This document shows, piece by piece, positions 24,977 to 33,091 of a stretch of DNA of 64,000 bases. This DNA is from Rhodococcus sp. SGAir0479. Lineage in GTDB: Bacteria; Actinomycetota; Actinomycetes; Mycobacteriales; Mycobacteriaceae. The position numbers and the translations under genes were made by a program. The stretch spans positions 4,154,001-4,218,000 of the forward strand of contig NZ_CP039432.1 of the NCBI RefSeq assembly GCF_005484805.1, written 5' to 3'. Under the pieces are notes generated by a model that saw only the letters and a program-made list of their open reading frames with translations, made no database searches and was not told the origin of the DNA. Position 1 is the stretch's first letter; every line of letters starts with the position of its first letter.

Positions 24977-25651
24977 ATGTCTTGGTTCGATGACATCTTC
25001 GAAGGCAGTCTCTCACGCACGAAGTCGGTGATGGTGACGCCGGATCAGGCCCTGCCGGGCCGGGAGACGCCCGTGCCGGTGCCTGCAACGCACTACGTCA
25101 ACGGGCACCCGTTGCAGCCGCCCTTCCCCGACGGCATGCAGACGGTCGTGCTGGGCATGGGCTGTTTCTGGGGCGCGGAGAAGGAGTTCTGGCAGCTCGA
25201 CGGCGTCTACTCGACCGCCGCCGGGTACGCGGGTGGTTACACCCCCAATCCGACGTACGAGGAGGTCTGCTCGGGCCGTACCGGTCACACCGAGGTGGTG
25301 CTGGTCGTCTTCGACCCCGACGTCATCTCGTACGAGGGCGTTCTCAAGCAGTTCTGGGAGAACCACGACCCCACCCAGGGGATGCGGCAGGGCAACGACC
25401 ACGGCACCCAGTACCGCTCGGTGATCTACACCGGATCGGACGAGCAGCAGTCGATCGCGCAGGCGACCGCGCAGGCCTACGGCCAGCGGCTCGCCGCCGC
25501 GGGCTACGGGGCCGTCACCACCGAGATCGAGCCACTGAAGACGTTCTACTACGCCGAGGACTACCACCAGCAGTACCTCGCCAAGAACCCCGGCGGCTAC
25601 TGCCCTGTCCATGCGACGGGCGTGAGCTGCCCGGTGGGGTTGGGCGCCTGA
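24977..25651 (+). CDS. msrA: Peptide-methionine (S)-S-oxide reductase MsrA
   Basis: 224 residues. The catalytic motif GCFWG has C63, and resolving cysteines lie at the C-terminus ([16 protein letters not shown]). [12 protein letters not shown] and [12 protein letters not shown] are conserved substrate-binding blocks. The enzyme reduces methionine-S-sulfoxide in proteins using thioredoxin or mycoredoxin. The N-terminal 55 residues ahead of the core are typical of actinobacterial MsrA. TAGCAT (24965-24970) is six bases before the ATG, again a leaderless pattern. A bidirectional hairpin follows. Confidence 0.95.
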   Translation: MSWFDDIFEGSLSRTKSVMVTPDQALPGRETPVPVPATHYVNGHPLQPPFPDGMQTVVLGMGCFWGAEKEFWQLDGVYSTAAGYAGGYTPNPTYEEVCSGRTGHTEVVLVVFDPDVISYEGVLKQFWENHDPTQGMRQGNDHGTQYRSVIYTGSDEQQSIAQATAQAYGQRLAAAGYGAVTTEIEPLKTFYYAEDYHQQYLAKNPGGYCPVHATGVSCPVGLGA

Positions 25652-25676
25652 CCCTCCGGATCCCGGACATCACGGC

Positions 25677-25713
25677 GCGGGGGCCCGACATCGACACGAT
25701 GCCGGGCCCCCGC
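25677..25713. terminator. Bidirectional terminator between msrA and the MFS gene
   Basis: GCGGGGGCCCG (25677-25687) pairs with CGGGCCCCCGC (25703-25713), an 11-pair GC stem between the convergent msrA and MFS genes. Confidence 0.75.
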
Positions 25714-25722
25714 TTCGTAGGT

Positions 25723-27228
25723 TCAGACCTTCGGTAGCGGATCCGGAACTTCGTCGCTCGGGGCCGAATCGGCCACCGCGCGGGCGACTGTTGCGCTCCG
25801 ATTCCGGTGCAGCGTCATCGCCACGAGAATCGCTGCCAGCGCGGATACTCCACCGATCAGGTACGCGATCGTCATGCCGCTGTCGGCGTAGAAGCCGTAT
25901 CCCTCCACCACCGTCGCGACGTTCGAGTTGAGGACGGCGAACGCGATCACCGGTAGCACCGAGGAGATCAGCGTCTGCGACGCCTGCACCATGCTCGACA
26001 TCGACGCCTGCACCGACGGCGGCACGGAGGCGATGGTGAGGTTCGGGATCGACGCGGTGGTGGCGCCCATGCCGAGTCCGAACAGCAGGATGCCGAAGAG
26101 GACTTCGGGCTTGCCGGTGTGCCAGAACCCGGTCACGATCGATGCGGCCAGCATGAACGCCGCACCGCCGGCGAGCGTCAGGGTCGGGAACTTGGTGCGC
26201 AGCATCCGGCCCACCACGATGCCGCCGACGACGCTGCCGACTCCCATCGGGATCTGGATGAGGCCTACGCCCCTCGCGTCCACACCGAATCCGTAGCCGA
26301 GGCCGAGGACCGACGGCGTCATGCTCATGATCGGAATCAGCGTGGCGTACAGCGAGATCGCGCCGTACGCGAGACCGGCCGAGAGGCAGATGCGCAGCAT
26401 CGGGCCGCGACGGAAGAACCGGAGATCGACGATCGGATCGGTGGTGCGCAGCGCCGACGGCACCCACACCGCGATCACGACGAGCCCGCCCACGATCAGT
26501 CCCAGAGTGCCGGCGTCGGTCCAGCCCCACGACGGTCCGAAGCTGATGCCGGCGAGGATCGCCGCCAGTCCGCCGCCGAGCATGGCCGCACCGACCAAGT
26601 CGAGGCGCGCCGGGTTGCGGACCGGCGTCTCGTCCGTTGTGAGCACCACCAACGGTGCCATGACGATCAGTGCGACGAACAGGAACCAGAAGATCGAGCG
26701 GAATCCCCATGCGTCCACCAGCACGCCGGTGATGAACGGCGACGGAATCGTCATCAGGCCCATTCCGCCGGCGGCGAGGCTCACTGCCAACGCCAGGGTC
26801 CCGGGCGGGAAGACGTCTCGCATGAGGGAGAAACCCAGGAACATGCAGGCGATGAGGACACCGAACAGCGCGCGGCCGACGACGAGGATCAGGAAGCTCG
26901 GCGCCACCGCCGACACCAGGGCGCCCACGGCGGCGATACCCATGCAGATCAGGAAAACCTTGCGCTTGCCGTGGATGTCGGCGAGCTTGCCGGCCAGCGG
27001 GCACGCCACCGCTGCCGCGAGGAGATAAGCGGTTGTCACCCAAGCAATTTGATCGGTCCTGAAGTGCTCGCCGATGGGCATCATCGCGACGGAGGCCATC
27101 GTCGAACTGATCGAGACGATTTCGAGGACCACCGCGATGGAGACCAGCGACAGCACGAGACGCGGAGTCCAGCCGCTTTCGGGGACGGCGCGCGGCGGAG
27201 TGGCCGCGGTGCCGAGAGTTCCTGACAT
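25723..27228 (-). CDS. MFS transporter, DHA2 (14-helix EmrB/QacA-type) drug efflux family
   Basis: 501 residues with 14 predicted transmembrane segments. The motif A region between helices 2 and 3 is GKLADIHGKRKVF (D and R/K kept). Motif C is visible in helix 5 (GGMGLMTIPSPFITGVLVDAWGFRSIFW). It probably exports hydrophobic or cationic compounds against protons; the substrate is unknown. AAAGGCG precedes the ATG. A palindrome GGTCAC-GAT-GTGACC lies 28 bases upstream of the start and probably binds a repressor, though no regulator gene sits beside it. Confidence 0.88.
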   Translation of the reverse strand: MSGTLGTAATPPRAVPESGWTPRLVLSLVSIAVVLEIVSISSTMASVAMMPIGEHFRTDQIAWVTTAYLLAAAVACPLAGKLADIHGKRKVFLICMGIAAVGALVSAVAPSFLILVVGRALFGVLIACMFLGFSLMRDVFPPGTLALAVSLAAGGMGLMTIPSPFITGVLVDAWGFRSIFWFLFVALIVMAPLVVLTTDETPVRNPARLDLVGAAMLGGGLAAILAGISFGPSWGWTDAGTLGLIVGGLVVIAVWVPSALRTTDPIVDLRFFRRGPMLRICLSAGLAYGAISLYATLIPIMSMTPSVLGLGYGFGVDARGVGLIQIPMGVGSVVGGIVVGRMLRTKFPTLTLAGGAAFMLAASIVTGFWHTGKPEVLFGILLFGLGMGATTASIPNLTIASVPPSVQASMSSMVQASQTLISSVLPVIAFAVLNSNVATVVEGYGFYADSGMTIAYLIGGVSALAAILVAMTLHRNRSATVARAVADSAPSDEVPDPLPKV

Positions 27229-27255
27229 GTAACGCCTTTCTGCAGTTGTGTTTCA

Positions 27256-27270
27256 GGTCACGATGTGACC
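27256..27270. promoter_or_regulatory. Palindromic operator candidate upstream of the MFS gene
   Basis: GGTCAC-GAT-GTGACC is a perfect 6+3+6 palindrome 28 bases from the MFS start codon, the usual place for a TetR or MarR-type repressor site. Confidence 0.5.
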
Positions 27271-27718
27271 CCCATTACAGAGGGCGCGTGTCGATTGGCG
27301 GATAGCGCTTCCGTTGAACGGAACACATCTTTCGGAGGTGAGGGCGTCGGCGCGCGGCGGGTGGGCGTCGACGCGGACTCGAGGACGGCCTCCGTGCCCC
27401 ACGGACCCGGATCGCGCACCGAGAAAAACTGTCCGGCAAACGAATTGGTCGGATTGGTCCCGAATGGCGGATAATTCCGTGACCGCCTTCCCGGAATTGA
27501 CCGTATTTCGCGCACCCAAGTTTTCGCGAAATCAATTCCACCTCGGGTTTGCGGATCCAGATGTTAGATTGCTTCCGCCCATATGCATTGGGGGACGCCA
27601 TCTTTTGGTTGGGCTCTGGCTGGGGTGAAGAAAGGGTGGCGCCGCGGCTCCTTTGTCTCCCTGCGGCTGGGCGAATCTCGATGAAATGCTGCGCACGCCA
27701 ATCGAGGAGGTCATATAC
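27271..27718. promoter_or_regulatory. Gene-free leader region of the repetitive surface protein, with structured 3' end
   Basis: About 450 bases without a supportable gene. It is less GC-rich than the neighbours. Near the 3' end GCCGC...GCGGC can form one hairpin (about 27640-27666) and CTCGAT (27677-27682) pairs with ATCGAG (27701-27706), which overlaps the GAGGAGG ribosome site (27704-27710). The leader could therefore limit translation of the downstream gene. No promoter hexamers were identified with confidence. Confidence 0.4.
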
Positions 27719-28591
27719 ATGCCAGCCCACAGGAAATCGGATACACGCACGCTGAAGATGAAGACCCGCATCATGGTTGCGGCGACGGCGGTCGCCTCCC
27801 TCGCTCTCGGCTCACCGGCACTCGGCCTGGCAGCGCCAGGAAGTGCGACGGACAGTCTCGGCGGCAGTTTGGGTAGTGCGACGGACAGTCTCGGGGGCAG
27901 TTTGGGTAGTGCGACGGACAGTCTCGGGGGCAGCTTGGGTAGTGCCGGTAGTGACGAGGGCAGCCTGGGAAGTACCGGGTGCGGTGAAGGCAGTCTGGGC
28001 AGCGAGGAAGGCAGCTTGGGTAGCGCCGAGGGCAGTCTCGGGAGCGCGGAAGGCAGCCTGGGTAGCGCCGAGGGCAGTCTCGGAAGCGCGGAAGGCAGCC
28101 TGGGCAGTGCCGAGGGCAGTCTCGGAAGCGCCGGGTGCGGAAGCCTGGGGAGTGCGGCACTGGGCAGCCTGGGAAGTTCCGGTTCGAGCGGCAGTGCCCT
28201 CCTCGGCAGCGCCGGAGTGGGTTCACTCGGTTCGCTCGGTTCGCTCGGCTCTCTGGGGTCCAGTGGCTCCGGTGGTTCCGGAATCCCCGGTGCCCCCGGC
28301 GTTCCGGGCCCCGGCGCCCCTGGCCCCGGAGCGCCCGGCCCCGGTGCTCCCGGTCCCGGAGCGCCCGGCCCCGGTGCCCCCGGCCCCGGTGCTCCCGGTC
28401 CCGGCGGCGGAATGCAGCCCGCTCCGCCCAGCGGTGGGGGCCAGGTAGGCGTGGTGCCGATGGGTGGCGTCGAGGCCGGCGGTACGGGCGTCTCGGAAGA
28501 TGCGCCCAACGGATTCCTGGTGGGCGGCGCCTTGTTGCTCGCGGCCGCGGCGGGAGCGACTGCAGTGAGCAGGCATCGCCGTCCGTCGTAG
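27719..28591 (+). CDS. Repetitive Gly/Ser-rich surface protein with GSLGS repeats, collagen-like tract and C-terminal membrane segment
   Basis: 290 residues; ATG 27719 lies eight bases after GAGGAGG. There is a signal peptide (about residues 14-39, MKTRIMVAATAVASLALG to LAAPGS), then three 11-residue repeats GSATDSLGGSL (41-73), a degenerate stretch with two Cys, one GSEEGSL and five GSAEGSL heptads (94-135), further SLGS units to about 185, a collagen-like G-x-P tract (GPGAPGPGAP, about 188-225), a Gly-rich linker, and one hydrophobic segment (about 264-283) with the basic end RHRRPS. There is no LPXTG. It is probably a fibrous cell-wall-spanning protein; function unknown. It resembles exported repetitive proteins such as mycobacterial Erp in style only. 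Confidence 0.8.
   Translation: MPAHRKSDTRTLKMKTRIMVAATAVASLALGSPALGLAAPGSATDSLGGSLGSATDSLGGSLGSATDSLGGSLGSAGSDEGSLGSTGCGEGSLGSEEGSLGSAEGSLGSAEGSLGSAEGSLGSAEGSLGSAEGSLGSAGCGSLGSAALGSLGSSGSSGSALLGSAGVGSLGSLGSLGSLGSSGSGGSGIPGAPGVPGPGAPGPGAPGPGAPGPGAPGPGAPGPGAPGPGGGMQPAPPSGGGQVGVVPMGGVEAGGTGVSEDAPNGFLVGGALLLAAAAGATAVSRHRRPS
27839..28123 (+). repeat. Tandem coding repeats (33-bp and 21-bp units)
   Basis: Three 33-bp units (27839-27937, encoding GSATDSLGGSL) are followed, after a degenerate part, by six 21-bp units (27998-28123, encoding GSEEGSL once and GSAEGSL five times). The units are nearly identical in DNA, so unit number may vary between strains by slippage or recombination. Confidence 0.85.
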
Positions 28592-28612
28592 ATTTCGCCG
28601 GCGGATCGACAC

Positions 28613-28660
28613 AGCCCGTCGGGCCGTTACCGGGGCAGTACGGTAACGGCCCGACGGGCT
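28613..28660. terminator. 19-bp perfect hairpin terminator
   Basis: The arm 28613-28631 (AGCCCGTCGGGCCGTTACC) is a perfect inverted repeat of 28642-28660 with a ten-base loop, followed by TTT on the plus strand. It sits between the convergent repetitive-protein and LLM genes and can serve both. Confidence 0.88.
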
Positions 28661-28706
28661 TTCGCGCTGGGGCCGAACGCCTTTCGCCCGGCCGGCGGGC
28701 CGGTAC

Positions 28707-29636
28707 TCACCCGAGCTGGGGCATGACCTCCGACGCGACCAGCTCGAGGTGATCCAGGTCGGCCAGATCGAGGGTCTGCAGGTAGATCCGCTGCGTTCCG
28801 GCTTCGCGGTAGCGGCCGATCTTGTCGACCAGTTCCGCGGGGGTGCCGGCCAGGCCGTTCTCGCGAAGCTCGTCCACCTCGCGCCCGATCCGCTCGGCTC
28901 GCCGCGCGATCTCCTCCTCGGTGCGGCCGCAGCACAGGACCAGCGCGCTGGAGTAGACGAGTGAGTCCGGATCGCGGTCGACCGCCCGGCACGCCTCCCG
29001 GACGCGCCCGAACTGCGCGACGGTGTCCTCGATCGACACGAACGGCAGGTTGAACTCGTCGGCGTACCGCGCGGTCATCGCCGGGGTCCGCTTCTTCCCC
29101 ATCCCGCCCATCACGATGGGGGGCCGCGGCGACTGCACCGGCTTCGGCAGCGCGGGCGAGTCGCTGACGGGGAAATGCGTGCCCGCGTGGCTGAAGGTCT
29201 CACCCACCGGCGTCTCCCACAGCCCGGTGATGACGGCGAGGGACTCCTCGAGGCGATCGAACCGTTCCCCGAGGGACGGGAACGGGATGCCGTAGGCGCG
29301 GTGCTCCTCCTCGTACCAGCCGGCACCCAGACCGAGTTCGACGCGTCCGCCGCTCATCGCGTCCACCTGCGCCACCGAGATCGCGAGCGGTCCGGGGTAG
29401 CGGAACGTCGCCGACGTCACCAGGGTGCCGAGCCGGATCGTGGAGGTGTCCCGGGCGAGGCCGGCGAGCGTGATCCACGCGTCGGTGGGTCCCGGGAGTC
29501 CTTCCACGTTCATGGCCAGGTAGTGGTCGGACCGGAAGAAGGCGTCGTACCCGAACTGTTCGGCGGCCCGCGCCACCGTGAGGAGATCGTCGTACGTGGC
29601 ACCCTGCTGCGGTTCGGTGAAGATTCTCAGGTCCAT
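28707..29636 (-). CDS. LLM-class F420-dependent oxidoreductase
   Basis: 309 residues from ATG 29636 (MDLRIFTEPQQGATYDDLL); a longer frame upstream is unlikely. Luciferase-like TIM-barrel landmarks: FFRSDHYLAM near residue 34, IRLGTLVTSATFRYPGPLA, MSGGRVELGLGAGWYEEEHRAYGIPFPSLGERFDRLEE, and PPIVMGGMGKKR. These match F420-dependent members rather than FMN luciferases. F420H2 would donate a hydride; the substrate is unknown. The gene stands alone between the terminator and the DnaA-box-like region. Confidence 0.85.
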   Translation of the reverse strand: MDLRIFTEPQQGATYDDLLTVARAAEQFGYDAFFRSDHYLAMNVEGLPGPTDAWITLAGLARDTSTIRLGTLVTSATFRYPGPLAISVAQVDAMSGGRVELGLGAGWYEEEHRAYGIPFPSLGERFDRLEESLAVITGLWETPVGETFSHAGTHFPVSDSPALPKPVQSPRPPIVMGGMGKKRTPAMTARYADEFNLPFVSIEDTVAQFGRVREACRAVDRDPDSLVYSSALVLCCGRTEEEIARRAERIGREVDELRENGLAGTPAELVDKIGRYREAGTQRIYLQTLDLADLDHLELVASEVMPQLG

Positions 29637-30010
29637 GCAGTCCACTGTGCCGCACCCACGAGTGTGACGTGCAGCGGGTGATCGCCCGGGCCGCACCACA
29701 CGAGGTGCGTACCGCGCAAATCCACACAACCTGTGGATGACGGGAGAACCCGTGGTGCACAGGTGTCAACGAATCATCCGCAGCAGCCGTCTGACCTGTG
29801 GATGAATCGCTTGCTGGTTGTTCAGAACTGTGGATGAGCCTGTGGAAACTGTGGATAACTCGGGAAATCAAGTGGTTCGGATCACATTTGAGCTGTCATT
29901 CGGACACCATTGCCATCGAGACGTCTCGGTACGGTCACGAACACCGTCGTGGGGTAACACCAGATCGTCTGCCCCGGAACCATGCTCGTGCCAGAATCGG
30001 AGGCGTGACG
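29637..30010. promoter_or_regulatory. Gene-free region with a cluster of DnaA-box-like sequences
   Basis: 374 bases without a gene. TGTGGATAA at 29850-29858 is a perfect DnaA box (complement TTATCCACA). Variants TGTGGATGA occur at 29732-29740, 29797-29805 and 29829-29837, TGTGGAAAC at 29841-29849, and AAATCCACA, on the opposite strand, at 29718-29726. Six sites in about 140 bases exceed chance in GC-rich DNA. No dnaA or dnaN gene is near, so this is not the usual oriC context. GGAGG at 29999-30003 is the ribosome site of the rhodanese gene. Confidence 0.6.
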
Positions 30011-30352
30011 ATGCCGCACGTTCCCACCGTCTCCGTGGCGGAGCTTCCGACGGAGCCCACCGGGGCGACCGTGTTGCTGGACGTGCGCGAGGACGATGAG
30101 TGGGAGCTCGGACACGCACCGCACGCACAGCACATCCCCGTCGTCGACGTTCCGGCCCGCACCGACGAGATCGACATCGATGCCGAGGTGTACGTCGTGT
30201 GCCGCCAGGGAGGCCGGTCGGTCATCGTGGTGGAGTACCTCAACAGCATCGGCTTCGACGCCTACCACGTCGCCGGCGGGATGGTCGCGTGGCAGCAGGC
30301 CGGCTTGCCGTTGACCGCCGACGGCGACCCCGGGTCGGCGAAGATCTACTAG
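30011..30352 (+). CDS. Rhodanese-like single-domain protein
   Basis: 113 residues. The rhodanese landmarks are LLDVREDDEWELGHAPHAQHIPV (about 22-44) and the active-site loop CRQGGRS with Cys64, followed by GFDAYHVAGGMVAWQQAGLPL. The Cys carries a persulfide in sulfur transfer; the acceptor is unknown. Its stop is directly followed by the ATG of the DUF4328 gene, so the two are co-expressed, and the run continues to the phosphodiesterase gene. Confidence 0.88.
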   Translation: MPHVPTVSVAELPTEPTGATVLLDVREDDEWELGHAPHAQHIPVVDVPARTDEIDIDAEVYVVCRQGGRSVIVVEYLNSIGFDAYHVAGGMVAWQQAGLPLTADGDPGSAKIY

Positions 30353-31291
30353 ATGAGCGTCGTCCAGGTCTGCGCCCGCTGCGGGTCCCGGTGGCCGGTG
30401 GCCGCCGCACCCGCGCAGTGGTGCCCGCGCTGCCAGGGCGTACTACTCGCTCCGTTCGACACCGCGCGGCCGGCGGCACCCGCGGGGCGCAACTTCCGCT
30501 GGGTCGCCCGCAGTGCGTACCCGCTGCCCGTTCGCCGGCGCAGCTCCGGCGGGGCCGGCCCCACTCCGCGCTACACCCAGGTATCGCGGTGGGGACTGCT
30601 CGATCCGCCTCCGCCCGAGCGCGACGAGCGACTAACTCGCACCGAGACGGCGGCCGATCTGGCGCCCACCCTGCTGGCGTGCGCGGCACTCGTATTCGCC
30701 CTCGCCGCGGTGTCCGAGGCGTTCCGCTACGGACTGCTGGTGTTCAACCGGAGCCACCTCGTCGACCCGCTGGTGGTCGCTGTATCCGATTCGCTGGTGT
30801 GGGCGACGCAGCTGTCGGCGCCGCTGGTGGCGGTGGCCGCCGCCGTCGCGTCCGCGTGCCGCCTGGTGGTGCTGCGCCGCACCGTGTTCGCGGCACGCGG
30901 GTTGTCCGACCCGCGCTCGCCGCGCTCGATCGCGGTGGGGGTGCTCGTGCCGGTCGTCAACCTCGCGATGCCCGGTGTCTACCTCACCGAGATCGCCGGG
31001 GACGATCACCGCACCCTCGTGACGATCCGTATCTGGTGGGCGACCTGGATCGGCAACGGTGCGCTCGTGGTCGTCGGTGTGCTCTCGCGCAACCGCGACG
31101 GCCTCCAGGCCCAGGCGGACGGCGTGCTGTCGGCCGCGGTCACCTCCGCCGTCGCCGCCGCGACTGCGCTGCTCACTCTGCTCGTGGTGCGTCGGTTCGA
31201 GGGACGGGATCTGTGGGGACGTCGCCGTCGCGGCGCGCGCTGGATCAACGTGCCCCCGCCCGAAACCGCGGAGAAGGCGGCGGTGGGATGA
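30353..31291 (+). CDS. DUF4328-type membrane protein with N-terminal zinc ribbon (Rv3843c-like)
   Basis: 312 residues. The N-terminal CARCG...WCPRCQG (two CxxC pairs, residues 8-27) is a zinc ribbon. A basic Pro/Arg linker follows, then four transmembrane helices (about 100-285) with VLVPVVNLAMPGVYLTEIA and RIWWATWIGNGALVV, typical of DUF4328. Position beside a glycerophosphodiesterase gene matches Rv3843c of M. tuberculosis. Function unknown. It begins immediately after the rhodanese stop and overlaps the next gene by 4 bases. Confidence 0.82.
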   Translation: MSVVQVCARCGSRWPVAAAPAQWCPRCQGVLLAPFDTARPAAPAGRNFRWVARSAYPLPVRRRSSGGAGPTPRYTQVSRWGLLDPPPPERDERLTRTETAADLAPTLLACAALVFALAAVSEAFRYGLLVFNRSHLVDPLVVAVSDSLVWATQLSAPLVAVAAAVASACRLVVLRRTVFAARGLSDPRSPRSIAVGVLVPVVNLAMPGVYLTEIAGDDHRTLVTIRIWWATWIGNGALVVVGVLSRNRDGLQAQADGVLSAAVTSAVAAATALLTLLVVRRFEGRDLWGRRRRGARWINVPPPETAEKAAVG

Positions 31292-32052
31292 GTCCGGACA
31301 GGCGTGGTCCGCTCGTGGTGGCGCACCGCGGTGCGTCGGGGATCCGGGCCGAGCACACCCTCGCCGCCTACGAGTTGGCGCTCGAGGAGGGCGCCGACGG
31401 TCTCGAATGCGACGTCCGGCTCACCCGGGACGGACACCTGGTGTGCGTCCACGATCGTCGCGTGGACCGCACATCCTCCGGCACCGGTGTCGTCAGCGAG
31501 ATGACGCTCGAGTCGCTGGGGGAACTCGACTACGGCGACGGCCACGAGCCGGCCGGACTGCTGACCCTGTCCCAGCTCATCGAGCTCACCCTGAGCTGGA
31601 CGTCCCGCCCGACCAAGCTCTTCATCGAGACCAAGCACCCCGTGCGCTACGGCGGACTCGTCGAGAGCAAAGTGCTGGCCGAGCTGTCCCGGTACGGGCT
31701 CGCCGCGCCCCCGTCCGCGGATCACTCTCGCGCGGTGGTGATGTCGTTCGCGGCGTCGGCGGTGTGGCGGATCCGCCGGTCGGCACCGTTGCTGCCCACG
31801 GTGCTGCTCGGGGACGCGTCGCGCTACCTCGGCGGCGGCGCGGCGACCACCGTCGGCGCCACGGCCGTCGGGCCGTCGATCAGGACACTGCGCGAGCACC
31901 CGGAGATCGTCGACAAGGCGGCGGCCGCGGGCCGGGCGACGTACTGCTGGACCGTCGACGACCGCGCGGACGTCGCGCTGTGCAGGGAACTCGGCGTCGA
32001 CTGGGTCGCCACCAACCATCCGGGACGCACCAAGAAATTGCTGGGCGGCTGA
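31288..32052 (+). CDS. Glycerophosphodiester phosphodiesterase (GlpQ1-like)
   Basis: 254 residues. The catalytic residues of the GDPD TIM barrel are visible: H13-R14 in VAHRGASG, E22, the metal pair E40/D42 (GLECDVRLTRDG) and H55 (CVHDRRVDRTS). It hydrolyses glycerophosphodiesters to glycerol-3-phosphate and an alcohol, recycling lipid head groups. It has no signal peptide, so it is likely cytoplasmic. ATG overlaps the previous stop (ATGA). Gene order matches Rv3842c (glpQ1) next to Rv3843c and ferritin. Confidence 0.92.
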   Translation: MSPDRRGPLVVAHRGASGIRAEHTLAAYELALEEGADGLECDVRLTRDGHLVCVHDRRVDRTSSGTGVVSEMTLESLGELDYGDGHEPAGLLTLSQLIELTLSWTSRPTKLFIETKHPVRYGGLVESKVLAELSRYGLAAPPSADHSRAVVMSFAASAVWRIRRSAPLLPTVLLGDASRYLGGGAATTVGATAVGPSIRTLREHPEIVDKAAAAGRATYCWTVDDRADVALCRELGVDWVATNHPGRTKKLLGG

Positions 32053-32085
32053 GATACCGCGTCCGTCCGTGTAGGTTTTGCCCTC

Positions 32086-33000
32086 GTGGGTAAGAAGAGC
32101 AAGAGAAACAGTGGCCCCAAGCCGGACAGCAACCGCGCCGCGAAGCTCGAGCAGCGCCGTCTCGAGCGCGAGGCGGAGGTCGCCGCGCCGACCCGCCCGT
32201 TCGAGGGACTGGCCGCCGAGTGCGATCTGGTCGCCCTGCGGGAGTTCGTGCCGTCCGCGCTCGTCGAACTGCCGGTCCGCGACGCCGACAAGCCGGTGAC
32301 CGCAGCCACCGTCCTGCCGGGCGCGGTCGCGGCGCTAGTCCGCGACGAGTCCGGTGCCGCCGGCCGCTACGTGGGACTGCAGGTGCAGGCCCACACCGCC
32401 GACCCCGGTGCCGACCTCGGCGCCGCGGTGAGCTGGGCACAGGCCGCCGAACCCGGCAGCTCGCTCGCGTTCGCCGATCCTGGCTCCGAGGGCCCGCGCC
32501 TGGCCGACGTCCTCGTCGCCGACGCGCTGCCCAAGATCACCGTGCACCAGAATTTCGACTGGTGGATCCCCGAGGGCGTCGAGCCGACCGCGGACGTGGC
32601 CGCGACGGTGCAGCAGGCCAACATGGCGATCATGCCGTCCGCCCGAGTGGAGGCGGACGGTGTCGTCGCCGCATGGTGGGTCGACGCCGGTGAGCGCGCC
32701 CACCTGCGGTGGGTCCGTCCGGAGGACGAGGACACGCTGATGCTCGCGCTCGCGCGCGTGCACGCCGCCGGTGGCCTGCACCTGGGCGAAGGCTCCCGGT
32801 TCGCCGGATCCTTCCGCACCCACGGGCTGCTCGTGCCGGTCTTCGATCTGGACCGCGAGAAGCATCCCGACGAGTGGGCCGGCCCCACCGCGGAGCTGGG
32901 CAAGCGCCTCGCGGATGCACTCGCCGTGGATGCGCCGCTCACCGGCGCCGAGGTCCGGGCCCGCGACGGCCTGCGTGGACGCCAGGTCACGCTGCGCTGA
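32086..33000 (+). CDS. DUF5926 family protein
   Basis: 304 residues. A basic N-terminus (MGKKSKRNSGPKPDSNRAAK) is followed by a mainly alpha/beta soluble domain with TVHQNFDWWIPEGVEP near residue 155 and HLGEGSRFAGSFRTHGLLVPVFDLD near 230. The pattern matches actinobacterial DUF5926 proteins, sometimes labelled SecA-like without evidence. Function unknown. TAGGTT (32072-32077) is eight bases before the GTG start, fitting leaderless translation. A 51-base palindromic element follows. Confidence 0.75.
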   Translation: MGKKSKRNSGPKPDSNRAAKLEQRRLEREAEVAAPTRPFEGLAAECDLVALREFVPSALVELPVRDADKPVTAATVLPGAVAALVRDESGAAGRYVGLQVQAHTADPGADLGAAVSWAQAAEPGSSLAFADPGSEGPRLADVLVADALPKITVHQNFDWWIPEGVEPTADVAATVQQANMAIMPSARVEADGVVAAWWVDAGERAHLRWVRPEDEDTLMLALARVHAAGGLHLGEGSRFAGSFRTHGLLVPVFDLDREKHPDEWAGPTAELGKRLADALAVDAPLTGAEVRARDGLRGRQVTLR

Positions 33001-33025
33001 GCGGCTGACGGCCGACTCCCGTACG

Positions 33026-33076
33026 AGCTGAAGGGTCCCTTCATACGCGCGCAGCGCACGAAGGGACCCTTCAGCT
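33026..33076. repeat. 51-nt palindromic element, copy 1 (terminator-like)
   Basis: AGCTGAAGGGTCCCTTC (33026-33042) is the exact inverted repeat of 33060-33076. The middle part is imperfect. It lies between the convergent DUF5926 and ferritin genes. A closely similar 51-nt element, with a perfect 24-bp stem, lies at 47044-47094 after serS. Confidence 0.8.
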
Positions 33077-33091
33077 GTGTCGGGGGTGCGC

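Noticed and set aside
27600-27710. c-di-AMP (ydaO-type) riboswitch before the repetitive protein
   Set aside because: GGGCGAATCTCG and nearby stems recall parts of that class, but the conserved downstream block is missing and the start codon follows too closely.
27839-28123. CRISPR-like array
   Set aside because: Units are directly adjacent, have no spacers and keep the reading frame; they encode GSLGS-type peptide repeats.
28500-28591. LPXTG-type sorting signal at the end of the repetitive protein
   Set aside because: A hydrophobic helix and basic tail are present, but no LPxTG or LAxTG motif precedes them.
29637-30010. Chromosomal replication origin (oriC)
   Set aside because: DnaA-box-like sites are present but no dnaA, dnaN or rpmH is near and no AT-rich unwinding element was seen.
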